Part shown: piece after piece, positions 1 through 7,131 of the stretch
Numbering within the stretch: position 1 is the first letter of the stretch
How the letters are laid out: each line of letters opens with the position of its first letter
Assembly (NCBI GenBank): GCA_902772945.1
Contig: CACYCU010000023.1
Location: forward strand, 1-38,626
Reading direction: 5' to 3'
Source of the DNA: an uncultured bacterium
GTDB taxonomy: Bacteria > Cyanobacteriota > Vampirovibrionia > Gastranaerophilales > Gastranaerophilaceae
DNA: 38,626 nt
The notes under the pieces: generated by a model
Seen by the model: only the letters and a program-made list of their open reading frames with translations
Database searches by the model: none
What the model was told of the DNA's origin: nothing
Translations under genes and position numbers: made by a program

Positions 1-87
1 AAAATCACTTCAAGAAAAGTGGTATGGCTCTATTATAAGTAATCTGATAAAAGCAAATATATTCTTTAAGCCGCAAATCGGATTTAA
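1..87. repeat. Left copy of 87-bp terminal direct repeat
   Basis: Bases 1-87 are identical to 38540-38626. The reading frame of the giant gene continues without a break from one copy into the other, so the repeat marks the join of a circular sequence. Its odd length suggests an assembly overlap, since true phage terminal repeats are usually longer and lie between genes, but a real short terminal redundancy cannot be excluded. Confidence 0.95.
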
Positions 88-1105
88 GCAGCTTATCTCA
101 TTTATGAACTATGGCAAAGGTGATGAGTATGTTTCTGCTGCCGAATGGTGGGCAAAGTTCATGAAACAAACTCTCACACCTTCTCAATGGAAAAAGAATA
201 TTGAGTTCATGATGGAGAATGATTATTTAAAAGATAGGTTCAGCAGAGGCGGTTCAATGGATGCGCTCAAAAAAGAACTCGATACAAGATATTTTTCAAA
301 GATGAGTTTATTAGATGAATTTTGGGGATTGCCTGTTGCGGTTGGTGATATTAGTGCAATCATTTTGGGCGGCAAACCTTATATTGATGTACTGATGGAA
401 AAAGGATACACCAAAGAGCAAGCATTCAGAATATTTATTGAAACAACAGTCAATGACCAACAATCAAGCATACCATCAACATTGTCAAATATGCAAAGGA
501 ACGCAGCGCAAAGTCCTCTTGCAAAGATGGCTTTTGCTTATCAAAATACACCTTGGCAATATTACAGACAATGCACATCTGCAATCATGAAAGCTGTTCA
601 ATCAGGGAAAAAACCTGATATACAAAGAGCCGCAAAAATGACATTGCTTTATGGTTGGTTATTCCCTGCAATGTTTAATATGGCATCATCATTGTCATTG
701 TTGACAGCCATGGGCGGTGGTGATGATGACGATTTAAAATCCGATATAAATCCGTTAAGAACAATAACATCCGTATTGACTCAACATCCTATCCTTGGGC
801 AGTGGATAAACGGCATATTGAATGCGGCTGATGGCAAAGCATTCAACTCTCAAGATTTGTTGAGTAAACATATTAGCAATGTCAACAAGCTAATCCGACA
901 CTTTAAAAAGGGTGAAGTTACATTGCAAGATTTATGGAACTCGATTGCCGCTTTTGGAGAAAGCACAACAGGAACTCCATTGAGTTCAATGGGTAATGCT
1001 GCATCAGGTGTTTATGATGTTATTCAGGGCGATGTTGTAAAAGGCGCATTAAAGGTTCTTGGTTATACGGATTATAGAGCAAAGAAAGTTACAGGCGAAG
1101 AATAA
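2..1105 (+). CDS. C-terminal part of the giant polyvalent virion protein (continues from 38539)
   Basis: This is the last 367 codons of the gene that starts at 29538. The frame is open from base 2, and the ATG at 104 has no Shine-Dalgarno sequence, so a separate 333-residue protein starting there is unlikely. The segment is partly hydrophobic around residues 190-210 of the 104-start numbering (LLYGWLFPAMFNMASSLSLL), followed by an acidic GGGDDDD stretch. C-terminal segments of this kind are found in large polyvalent phage proteins; I suspect an LPD38-type domain but cannot verify it. The membrane-like helices suit a protein that leaves the capsid and meets the host envelope. The tail fibre adaptor gene follows after 12 bases. 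Confidence 0.85.
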   Translation, partial: KSLQEKWYGSIISNLIKANIFFKPQIGFKQLISFMNYGKGDEYVSAAEWWAKFMKQTLTPSQWKKNIEFMMENDYLKDRFSRGGSMDALKKELDTRYFSKMSLLDEFWGLPVAVGDISAIILGGKPYIDVLMEKGYTKEQAFRIFIETTVNDQQSSIPSTLSNMQRNAAQSPLAKMAFAYQNTPWQYYRQCTSAIMKAVQSGKKPDIQRAAKMTLLYGWLFPAMFNMASSLSLLTAMGGGDDDDLKSDINPLRTITSVLTQHPILGQWINGILNAADGKAFNSQDLLSKHISNVNKLIRHFKKGEVTLQDLWNSIAAFGESTTGTPLSSMGNAASGVYDVIQGDVVKGALKVLGYTDYRAKKVTGEE

Positions 1106-1117
1106 GGAGAAATAAAA

Positions 1118-2263
1118 ATGATACCACAACAAATACCTGTCAAAAATCATTGGGGGAACAATTCAACCACAGTATTTGATTTTGACTTCTATATCGAGAA
1201 CGAAGAGCAAATCTCGGTTACACATACTGACCTTGAGGGGAATATTACAAATCCTGTTCTTGGAGTTGATTATTCAGTCAATCAAGTAGGTAACACAAAC
1301 GGCAGCAATATAACATTTCCGATTGAAGGCTCAACATATTCAGTCCTTGGTTGGGATACAAGTACAGACCAAAAAGAATTATTGACAATATCTTTAGATA
1401 TCCCGATTGAGCAGCCTGCCGAATACTCTATGAGCGGAGATTTGAGCAAAAAAAATCTTGAATATTCTTTTGATTATCTGACAAGAATATGTCAAATAAT
1501 TTATAGAATGCTAAAAAATACAATGAAAATTCCTGAAGGTTCAAGCATATCAAATTTAATTCTGCCGCAACCGAAAGCAAATAATGTTTTTAAGTGGAAA
1601 GATGACGGAACAGGCATTGAAAATTATGACATTATAGGCAGTGAAAATTCTTTTAAAAGTGAAGTCAATACAAGTCTTGCAACCATCTCAAGCGAAGTAC
1701 AATCTGCAATAGTTAGTTTTGAAAGTGAAATTGATACAAAAATAGATAATTTTGAAAGTGAAATTGATACAAAAATAGCACAACAAGATACAGACATATC
1801 GGATATTACAACGAGTGTAAACAGTTCATTGACAATCGCTCAATCTGCTTTGGATACCGCAACAACCGCAAACACAAATTCAGCACAAGCATTATTAAAC
1901 GCAGGAACGGCATTAACAAATTCTCAATCTGCAATGACATCAGCAACCTCTGCATTAGAAAATGCATCTATTGCGGTTGACACAGCAAATGATGCGGCAT
2001 CTGATGCCGATAGCGCATTGACAATCGCAAATGCTGCTGATGAGAAAGTTGATGAGTTTGGTGAAAGTATTGACACAGTTATTGAGGCTGCTGATAAAGT
2101 CAATGAGTTGGAGTCAGCAGTGGAAGAGGCAAAGACGGCAGCAACAACCGCATCAACCGCTGCAACCAATGCAACTGATGCAGCTAATGCAGCAATAGCT
2201 GCTCTTGCTAATATTACCGAATACACAGCACAAGAAGTTGAAACACTTTGGGGGGGTATCTAA
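1118..2263 (+). CDS. T7-type tail fibre adaptor with long coiled coil
   Basis: A 381-residue fibre protein that attaches to the short tail. Residues 1-140 match the T7 tail-fibre N-terminal pattern: a start like QIPVKNHWGNNSTTVFDFDF, a GVDYSVN block, and a helical YSFDYLTRICQIIYRMLKN segment. Residues about 185-225 hold two copies of the 11-residue unit FESEIDTKIDN, and 225-365 is an Ala/Thr/Ser-rich coiled coil (repeated SALxxAxxA). No receptor-binding tip follows; the protein stops just after WGG. The gene has a good ribosome site (AAGGAG) and overlaps the next gene by one base. A G7 run (2250-2256) sits in its last codons, and a -1 shift there would fuse it to the leucine-rich tip. Confidence 0.88.
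   Translation: MIPQQIPVKNHWGNNSTTVFDFDFYIENEEQISVTHTDLEGNITNPVLGVDYSVNQVGNTNGSNITFPIEGSTYSVLGWDTSTDQKELLTISLDIPIEQPAEYSMSGDLSKKNLEYSFDYLTRICQIIYRMLKNTMKIPEGSSISNLILPQPKANNVFKWKDDGTGIENYDIIGSENSFKSEVNTSLATISSEVQSAIVSFESEIDTKIDNFESEIDTKIAQQDTDISDITTSVNSSLTIAQSALDTATTANTNSAQALLNAGTALTNSQSAMTSATSALENASIAVDTANDAASDADSALTIANAADEKVDEFGESIDTVIEAADKVNELESAVEEAKTAATTASTAATNATDAANAAIAALANITEYTAQEVETLWGGI
1717..1783 (+). repeat. Tandem 33-bp repeat (two copies) in the fibre gene
   Basis: Two adjoining, almost identical 33-base units encode the 11-residue unit FESEIDTKI(D/A)(N/Q). An 11-residue period is a hendecad, compatible with a coiled-coil shaft. Near-identity at the DNA level suggests recent duplication, so copy number may vary and alter shaft length. 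Confidence 0.75.
2250..2256 (+). promoter_or_regulatory. G7 slippery run at the fibre/tip gene border
   Basis: Seven G in a row, the longest G run I noticed in the window. In the upstream frame it reads T-GGG-GGG-GTA as codons TGG GGG GGT ATC TAA. The in-frame heptamer G GGG GGT allows both tRNAs to slip back one base, giving GGG GGG TAT CTA ATG, which enters the leucine-rich gene at its ATG. It may also act as a Shine-Dalgarno-like purine run seven bases before the ATG at 2263, the simplest explanation. Confidence 0.5.
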
Positions 2264-3141
2264 TGACAGTTATACAAGTTGATAGCAATAACAAGGCAAT
2301 AATGCTTAATAATAAGGCTCTTGAAGGTCAAGACAACACAAAATACGGCATCAGTCTTAATGAACTTCTTGGCGAAGTTGATGCTAATGGTGTTCTACCG
2401 CTACCAACAGGCGGTGATACAGACCTTGTTATAACGGGGTTTACGGGTGTAGGTGCTTTTGTTTTTTCTTATAAATTTTATAGGAACAACAAATTAAAGT
2501 CTGTTACTTTTAGAGATTTAACAAATGCAAATAATTCATCTTGTTTTGATAGAGCTTTTAATTACTGTGCGAACTTAGAAACAGTTTCATTTCCTGCACT
2601 TGTATATGCAAATGGAGCAACAGTTTTATCGTATTGTTTCAATTCTTGCACTAGTTTAAAAAGTGCATCATTCCCATTATTAGAAGAAATAAAAGGTACT
2701 ACCGGTTTTCAGTATGTTTTTTCTGCTTGCACTAATTTTGAGAGTGTATCATTCCCGAAGTTAAAAATAATAGGAAATGATGCTGCCACAACAGGCACGA
2801 CATATAGACAATTCTATTACGCTTTTCAAAACTGTACAAACCTAACAGAGCTATCATTCCCTGAACTTGAGGAAATATGGTGCAACGGTACGGCTGCTAA
2901 TACAGGCACTTTTGGCTATAACACATACATTCAGAAAATCTATATGCCTAAATTAAAAACAATATCCAAGACTTCTGCTTATACAAGCACTCTTGGTGCG
3001 GATAATATATTTTACGAATGTACAGCATTAACAGAATTACATTTCGGAGCAGCTAACCAAGCAGCTATACAAGCGACAACAGGCTATGCGACCGCTTGGG
3101 GTAGAGGTGCAGGAAACGTAACTATTTACTTTGATTTATAA
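2263..3141 (+). CDS. BspA-type leucine-rich-repeat tail tip protein
   Basis: A 292-residue protein made of BspA/LRR_5-type repeats. Five or so units follow the pattern F..C.NL..VSFP.L..I: CANLETVSFPALV, CTSLKSASFPLLEEI, CTNFESVSFPKLKII, CTNLTELSFPELEEI and CTALTELHF. It ends in WGRGAGNVTIYFDL, an ending common in phage-borne BspA proteins. The first 70 residues are not repeats. The likely role is receptor binding at the fibre tip. I chose the ATG at 2263, which overlaps the upstream stop; a TTG at 2248 is also in frame. No virion-attachment domain is visible, so it must bind another fibre protein or be made as a fusion through the G7 run. Confidence 0.8.
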   Translation: MTVIQVDSNNKAIMLNNKALEGQDNTKYGISLNELLGEVDANGVLPLPTGGDTDLVITGFTGVGAFVFSYKFYRNNKLKSVTFRDLTNANNSSCFDRAFNYCANLETVSFPALVYANGATVLSYCFNSCTSLKSASFPLLEEIKGTTGFQYVFSACTNFESVSFPKLKIIGNDAATTGTTYRQFYYAFQNCTNLTELSFPELEEIWCNGTAANTGTFGYNTYIQKIYMPKLKTISKTSAYTSTLGADNIFYECTALTELHFGAANQAAIQATTGYATAWGRGAGNVTIYFDL

Positions 3142-3152
3142 GGAGAACAAAA

Positions 3153-3323
3153 ATGAAAACAACACAATTAACAATGATTGAAGCAGATGAGGGCAAAGTT
3201 CTTGTAAAAGACGGAACTTATAGCAAATCTGTTTTATTGAGAAAAGGTGAAACCGCAGACGGTTGGGAAGAAATTACCGAAGAAGAATATAACGAAATTA
3301 TGATTGAGGAGAATGAAGAATGA
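3153..3323 (+). CDS. Small 56-residue protein between fibre genes
   Basis: ATG at 3153 follows AAGGAGAACAAAA, a strong ribosome site, and the stop overlaps the ATG of the next gene (ATGA). The product (starts MKTTQLTMIEADEGKVL, rich in Glu near the end) has the pattern T.IEA.EGK.L..G....K.V.L..GE..DGW.EI, seen in small proteins placed beside tail fibre genes in phages of several hosts. It may be a fibre assembly factor or attachment collar, but function is not known. Confidence 0.75.
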   Translation: MKTTQLTMIEADEGKVLVKDGTYSKSVLLRKGETADGWEEITEEEYNEIMIEENEE

Positions 3324-4066
3324 AGGCATTAACAACGGCAGGCTTAACCAAGCTAATACAACTAATAAAAAGTAATTTTATATCAAATACTGATACGGTA
3401 ACGACAAACACAGTAACGCTTGCCAATGTAGCAACAAGTGGGAGTTATAATGATTTAAGTAACAAACCTACAACTATTGATACAGCAGATACTTTGACAG
3501 GCTTAACGGCTAGTATTGCAGAATTGAACTATACAGACGGTGTAACATCTAACATACAGACACAACTTAACGGCAAAGCAGACACGGATTTAAGTAATTT
3601 ATCACAAACAGGGCAAGCGGTTATTGACGGCAAAGCAGATACGGATTTAACCAACTTAACATCAACCGCAAGCACAAACTTTGACGGTCAATGGGTTTCA
3701 ACTACAATAAATATGATTAGCAGTACAACTACAATCAATTCTGCAACAACTAAAGATTATTCTTTATCCAATGATTTGCCAAATGATAATTATGTTTATG
3801 AAGTTCTTTTCACTTGTTCAGGAAATACAGGCACATCATCAGGTAACACTGCGGAAATATCGGTAGGTTCTTCGCTATGTGATGTTGGCACTTATAGGGT
3901 AGCAAAAGCTACAACGAGGAGCAGTTCTGCTGTTGGTTGGTGCGGAGCTGGAATAATACCTATTGGCACAGACAGAACGATTAGCATAAGACAAATTGCT
4001 GGTTCAAGTTGTTCTTGTGATTTTTTCAGAATTAAAGCATATCGCAGAATAGGAACTAATCAATAG
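3320..4066 (+). CDS. Second tail fibre protein
   Basis: A 248-residue protein. Residues about 65-115 carry the common fibre motif ELNYTDGVTSNIQTQLNGKAD and two more GKADTDL(S/T)NL repeats; the first 60 residues are Thr/Asn-rich with YNDLSNKP, another fibre signature. Residues 125-248 form a likely beta-rich tip with several cysteines (CSGNTG, SSLCDVG, CGAG, SCSCDF). GAGGAG precedes the ATG. It probably forms a second fibre or an alternative tip. The region between the fibre genes is where host-range exchange would be expected. Confidence 0.75.
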   Translation: MKALTTAGLTKLIQLIKSNFISNTDTVTTNTVTLANVATSGSYNDLSNKPTTIDTADTLTGLTASIAELNYTDGVTSNIQTQLNGKADTDLSNLSQTGQAVIDGKADTDLTNLTSTASTNFDGQWVSTTINMISSTTTINSATTKDYSLSNDLPNDNYVYEVLFTCSGNTGTSSGNTAEISVGSSLCDVGTYRVAKATTRSSSAVGWCGAGIIPIGTDRTISIRQIAGSSCSCDFFRIKAYRRIGTNQ

Positions 4067-4074
4067 GAGGTTAT

Positions 4075-4563
4075 ATGTATTACTTTTTTATAGAAGATAA
4101 CAAAATAAACGGATGCGGACAGGCTCAATGCCTGACAGAAGGAATTACAAGCATTGAAGTATCAGAAGAAATATACAACGCATACAATGAAGATAAATTG
4201 CATTATATATGGAACGGAGAAGAAATCATTGAAAATCCGAATTATGAGCAAGATGTTCAGGCACGAGAAAGAGAAGAGATTGACCGCCTAACCTTAACAC
4301 CTTCCGATGTTGAAAGAGCATTGCTAAAAGCAAAAGGAATGGACTTTGAAGATTTGAAAGTATTTTTAAAATCAAAAGGATATACCGATGCTCAAATTAA
4401 AGCAATCGGGGTTGAATTAAGAGCGAACGATTTTTTCAGAGGCGCAACCCTCGGTGAGCCGCCTGTCAGAATAGTTGATGCTCTTGGCGCATTGCTCGGA
4501 TATTCTATTGAAGATATGGACTATTTATTTATTCACAAGGAATTGCCAACAAATGATAATTAG
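4075..4563 (+). CDS. Tail-fibre-associated protein, function unknown
   Basis: A 162-residue protein after a strong GGAGG site. The N-terminal part (YYFFIEDNKINGCGQAQCL...IEVSEEIYNAY...YIWNGEEIIENPNYE) resembles the short proteins placed after fibre genes in many phages, often annotated as fibre assembly or adhesin-associated. The C-terminal half (LTPSDVERALLKAKGMDFEDLKVFLKSKGYT) looks like a small helical domain. Its last 11 bases overlap the HNH gene. No enzymatic motif is seen. Confidence 0.65.
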   Translation: MYYFFIEDNKINGCGQAQCLTEGITSIEVSEEIYNAYNEDKLHYIWNGEEIIENPNYEQDVQAREREEIDRLTLTPSDVERALLKAKGMDFEDLKVFLKSKGYTDAQIKAIGVELRANDFFRGATLGEPPVRIVDALGALLGYSIEDMDYLFIHKELPTNDN

Positions 4564-4921
4564 TCCTGTTGATACAATTACTTTTGGAAATAAATCAATT
4601 CTAAAAAAAGAATTTAGAAAAGGGAGAATACCACTCAAAAAAGATATAACAGGGCAACCGCTTAAAAAAGGGGATGAAACGGTTGACCATACAATCCCAA
4701 AATCAAAAGGCGGTAAATCAAACTTATATAATTATTCTCTGATGAGTTCTGTTGCTAATAATAAGCGCAGCAATAAACCAATCAGAAATTTTATAGACCT
4801 TGAAAGTCTTATTGAATATATCAGAGTGATGCTCGATGTTAAGACTATGGATTTAGACGGAGTGGATTATTTGAGAGGATGGCTCAAAAACTTTTTAAAA
4901 GCATTAAGAGAAAATAAATAA
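4553..4921 (+). CDS. HNH endonuclease (McrA-like)
   Basis: A 122-residue protein with an HNH core at about residues 44-85: DETVDHTIPKSKGGKSNLYN followed by NYSLMSSVANNKRSNKP. DH, the GG turn, the Asn and a downstream N..K pattern match small phage HNH nucleases, although the cysteine pairs of the zinc-binding type are missing. I chose the ATG at 4553 because the upstream open frame lies wholly inside the previous gene. It is a last-gene passenger of the fibre block and could be a homing-type nuclease or a packaging-associated HNH protein; the distance from the terminase genes favours the former. Confidence 0.7.
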   Translation: MIISPVDTITFGNKSILKKEFRKGRIPLKKDITGQPLKKGDETVDHTIPKSKGGKSNLYNYSLMSSVANNKRSNKPIRNFIDLESLIEYIRVMLDVKTMDLDGVDYLRGWLKNFLKALRENK

Positions 4922-5016
4922 TAGCTATCAGAATGGCTATTAAGCCATGTTAAATTTTATTTGAATATAAACCCTCATAAAAAAAATTTAAGACATGTTC
5001 TCGCTCATTTTGAGCG
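4919..5016 (+). other. Structured gap: two competing hairpins plus an upstream hairpin of the next gene
   Basis: TAATAGC (4919-4925) can pair with GCTATTA (4936-4942), or ATGGCT (4933-4938) with AGCCAT (4943-4948); the two exclude each other. A further hairpin, CGCTCA-TTT-TGAGCG, lies at 5002-5016, about 25 bases before the next ATG. There is no clear U run, so a weak or partial terminator or an mRNA processing/stability site is more likely than full termination. Confidence 0.45.
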
Positions 5017-5040
5017 GTGAAATTTGTTGAGGAAATAAAT

Positions 5041-5376
5041 ATGGTAAAGCTGAAAAATATTCTTTTGAAAATGGATGATTTTCGAGAGGAAAAACTTGAG
5101 GACTTTATTGCTGATAAAATCCTTGCAACACTTGACTCTTGTCAGAAGGTAGATGAACTTGAAAAGGCTGCAATCATTGCTGCACTCTCGGCAGGCAATG
5201 CTTATCTTGCAACTTATGGTGTGCCGATACTTCCTGAAGAGGTTAAGAAAAAAATTGCAGATGTTGCAACAAAAGGACTCGGCAAGGCTAATAAATTGAT
5301 GCAAAAACAATTAAAGAAAAAATCAAAGGCATATCTTAAAAGAAGGGGAAAGAGTGATGAATTTAGACAATCTTGA
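5041..5376 (+). CDS. Protein of unknown function before the lysis genes
   Basis: A 111-residue protein (start MVKLKNILLKMDDFREEKLED). I chose ATG 5041 because TTGAGGA lies just before it; an in-frame GTG at 5017 has no ribosome site. The middle (KAAIIAALSAGNAYLATYGVPILP) is mildly hydrophobic and the C-terminus is strongly basic (LMQKQLKKKSKAYLKRR). It overlaps the start of the papain-like hydrolase gene by 20 bases, so it belongs to the lysis block by position. A holin or accessory role is possible, but the hydrophobic part is too short and polar for a clear membrane segment. Confidence 0.65.
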   Translation: MVKLKNILLKMDDFREEKLEDFIADKILATLDSCQKVDELEKAAIIAALSAGNAYLATYGVPILPEEVKKKIADVATKGLGKANKLMQKQLKKKSKAYLKRRGKSDEFRQS

Positions 5377-5905
5377 TACTTCAAAGACATACATCGGATT
5401 GCAATATGGCAACTCGCTTATTGCAAAAGAGATAAGACGATTTTCAAAAGACTATGCACCTGACTCAAAAGAAATACCAACTCATGTATGCGGTTTGGTT
5501 TTCCGTTACGGTGAATGGTGGATATTTGAAAGCCATGCAAACGGTGTAAAAAATATCCTGATACCATCAGGAGTGCGCCATTACAGAGCGCAAAATTGGG
5601 AAAAGGTTGAGGCAAAATGTGATAGCGAATATAAGTTTTTTGAGATGCCGCTTGATGAGAAAACTCTTGAAGAGTATATCGGTCAACCTTATAGCATCGG
5701 AGATATAGGCAGCTTATTAAGAGCAGCTATCTTAAACCGCAACGGCAAACAAAAAGACCGCAAAGGATTGATTTGCTCGGAATATATTGCGAATTGCTGC
5801 CCTGCCATAACTGAATATTTTAATCTGCCGACATTCTGCATCACACCTGCACACTTTCAAAAATATATTGATGATAACAATATCAAGGAAGTAGGCGCAA
5901 AATGA
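5357..5905 (+). CDS. Permuted papain-like (NlpC/P60 superfamily, YiiX-like) hydrolase
   Basis: A 182-residue protein. A His in THVCGLVFRYGEWWIFES (about residue 36) and a Cys in GLICSEYIANCC (about residue 138) give the permuted order His-then-Cys of the YiiX/YaeF-type papain-like fold; ESHANGV fits the family's E...GV strand. The usual substrates are peptide or amide bonds in cell-wall or lipid-linked material. The gene sits with a membrane protein and an M15 endolysin, so cell-wall or envelope attack is the likely job. Start ATG 5357 (AGGGG upstream); a GTG at 5354 is adjacent. The stop overlaps the next ATG. Confidence 0.7.
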   Translation: MNLDNLDTSKTYIGLQYGNSLIAKEIRRFSKDYAPDSKEIPTHVCGLVFRYGEWWIFESHANGVKNILIPSGVRHYRAQNWEKVEAKCDSEYKFFEMPLDEKTLEEYIGQPYSIGDIGSLLRAAILNRNGKQKDRKGLICSEYIANCCPAITEYFNLPTFCITPAHFQKYIDDNNIKEVGAK

Positions 5906-6222
5906 ATTGGATAATAGGAACACTTATATCTGCAATAGCATTGCTAATAACCGTTATCGCAAATATTGTTGCTATTACAAAATTTGCAACAACTCAAAAA
6001 GTATCATTGGATGCAATGAAGGAAAGTTTCAAAGAATTTAAAGAAGGTATCAATCATCAAATTGACCAAAATATGAAACATACCGAAGAACACATCAAAC
6101 GATTGGAAGAAAAACAGGACAAACACAACAATCTTATTGAACGTATGGCAATCGTTGAACAATCAGCAAAATCTGCTCATCATCGCCTCGATGAAATGAA
6201 AGGAGAGAAACATGGTAGATAA
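5902..6222 (+). CDS. Membrane-anchored coiled-coil protein, probable holin or spanin-like lysis protein
   Basis: A 106-residue protein. Residues 4-28 (IIGTLISAIALLITVIANIVAI) form one transmembrane helix, followed by about 70 residues of charged coiled coil (FKEFKEGINHQIDQNMKHTEEHIKRLEEKQDK). That is the layout of an inner-membrane spanin subunit or of one-helix holin-like proteins such as phage haemolysin XhlA types. It lies directly between two cell-wall hydrolases and overlaps both neighbours (ATGA at the start, 11 bases at the end), which supports a lysis role. No lipobox-bearing outer-membrane spanin is visible nearby. Confidence 0.7.
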   Translation: MNWIIGTLISAIALLITVIANIVAITKFATTQKVSLDAMKESFKEFKEGINHQIDQNMKHTEEHIKRLEEKQDKHNNLIERMAIVEQSAKSAHHRLDEMKGEKHGR

Positions 6223-6643
6223 ATTATATTTCAGTATGACTGAATTATTACACTCTGATATTGCCGACAAATACAATATCAATAATATGCCAACCGATAA
6301 AAAACATTATGATAATATGCTTGATTTGATACATTATGTGCTGCAACCGACAAGGCTGCATTTTGGCAGGGTTGATGTCGCTTGTTACAGGTCTTATGCG
6401 TTGTGGAATAAATTAAAACAACTCGGCTTTAACCCTGCAAAAGACTCTCAACATCTCAAAGGGCAAGCGGTTGACATAACAGTTCCCTCACGCAATCTGA
6501 AAGATGTTTTTAAGTGGATGAAAGAAAATATTGAATATGACCAATTACTCTATGAATATGACTCAAAGGGCAACAAATGGATACATGTATCTTATAACAA
6601 GGGGAAAAACCGAAAGCAAGCAATCGACAACTACAAAGCATGA
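6212..6643 (+). CDS. Peptidase M15 family endolysin
   Basis: A 143-residue M15_3-type metallopeptidase. The zinc site is readable: SQHLKGQAVDI (His and Asp, about residues 84-94) and WIHVSYNKGKNR (second His, about 128-138); RVDVACYRS matches the family's SGYRS block and EYDQLLYE the conserved strand before the last His. Such enzymes cut stem peptides of peptidoglycan. It is the last gene of the late block and is followed by a strong terminator. No signal peptide is present, so release would need the upstream membrane protein. Confidence 0.85.
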   Translation: MVDKLYFSMTELLHSDIADKYNINNMPTDKKHYDNMLDLIHYVLQPTRLHFGRVDVACYRSYALWNKLKQLGFNPAKDSQHLKGQAVDITVPSRNLKDVFKWMKENIEYDQLLYEYDSKGNKWIHVSYNKGKNRKQAIDNYKA

Positions 6644-6692
6644 AAACTCCTAATTATCCTTTTATCCTTCTAGTGCTATCGGCAACCTTGGG

Positions 6693-6718
6693 GAGTGCGC
6701 AAATTGCGCACTCTTTTT
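6693..6718 (+). terminator. Strong terminator of the late/lysis block
   Basis: GAGTGCGCAA pairs perfectly with TTGCGCACTC (10-bp stem, minimal centre), followed by TTTTT. It lies 50 bases after the endolysin stop and closes the rightward late transcript. Confidence 0.85.
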
Positions 6719-6786
6719 AATGCCTTGATTTTTAAAGCGGATTATAGTATAAAAAATTTTGTTATAACTGAATAAGAATAATATAT

Positions 6787-6838
6787 AAAACACATGAAAT
6801 AATATGAGCAAACAGTTTATATTTTTCATGTGTTTTTT
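6787..6838. terminator. Long-stem hairpin, possible second terminator
   Basis: AAAACACATGAAA (6787-6799) pairs with TTTCATGTGTTTT (6824-6836) around a 24-base loop, with A and T runs on either side, so it could end transcription in both directions. It directly abuts the first copy of the 25-bp repeat and may instead be part of the attachment site. Confidence 0.5.
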
Positions 6839-6844
6839 ATTTTT

Positions 6845-6869
6845 AGTGGAGCAAAATTGGAGCAAATTT
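6845..6869 (+). repeat. 25-bp direct repeat, copy 1 (putative integrase arm site)
   Basis: Identical to 7107-7131. Each copy itself contains GGAGCAAA twice, 11 bases apart, that is one helical turn. Repeated, helically phased boxes either side of a control region beside an integrase gene fit arm-type binding sites; one copy could also be the recombination core. Confidence 0.6.
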
Positions 6870-6929
6870 AAAAATGAGAATATAATTATATTATCGCTAA
6901 AACTTTATAAGTCAATATACAAAAGAAAA

Positions 6930-6953
6930 GTTGCCATTAAATTTAACGGCAAC
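6930..6953. repeat. 24-bp near-perfect palindrome
   Basis: GTTGCC.TTAAA pairs with TTTAA.GGCAAC with a single mismatch. There is no U run, so it looks like a protein-binding site (integrase, excisionase or repressor) and not a terminator. Confidence 0.45.
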
Positions 6954-7044
6954 ATTAAATAAACACGAGGATATTAAGTTTTCGTTTGGGAGTATTTTTG
7001 AAAATGCTTGAAAATGTTTAAACAACTAAAATGCTCAATAATAC

Positions 7045-7074
7045 TTGACATTTTCTGCATTATTGTTTTAATAT
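7045..7074 (+). promoter_or_regulatory. Integrase promoter
   Basis: A perfect -35 TTGACA (7045-7050) and TAATAT (7069-7074) with 18 bases between. Transcription would begin near 7081, after the ATG at 7073. This is one reason for placing the integrase start downstream, at GTG 7133. Confidence 0.55.
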
Positions 7075-7106
7075 GTTTTCAGAATTATTCAGTATTTTTC
7101 AAAAAA

Positions 7107-7131
7107 AGTGGAGCAAAATTGGAGCAAATTT
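7107..7131 (+). repeat. 25-bp direct repeat, copy 2, overlapping the integrase ribosome site
   Basis: Exact copy of 6845-6869, 262 bp away. Its second GGAGC lies 8 bases before the GTG at 7133, so this copy can serve as both a protein-binding site and the ribosome site of the integrase. Integrase bound here would block its own expression. Confidence 0.6.

Noticed and set aside
104..1105. A separate 333-residue gene
   Set aside because: The frame is open upstream to base 2 and joins in frame with the right end of the window; ATG 104 has no ribosome site. It is the C-terminus of the giant protein.
1924..2226. A 100-residue Ala/Ser-rich frame on the minus strand
   Set aside because: It is the antisense of the repetitive coiled-coil region of the fibre gene, where long shadow frames are expected; no ribosome site.
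2263..4066. A diversity-generating retroelement, as in Bordetella phage BPP-1, whose head module is similar
   Set aside because: No reverse transcriptase gene and no template/variable repeat pair were found.
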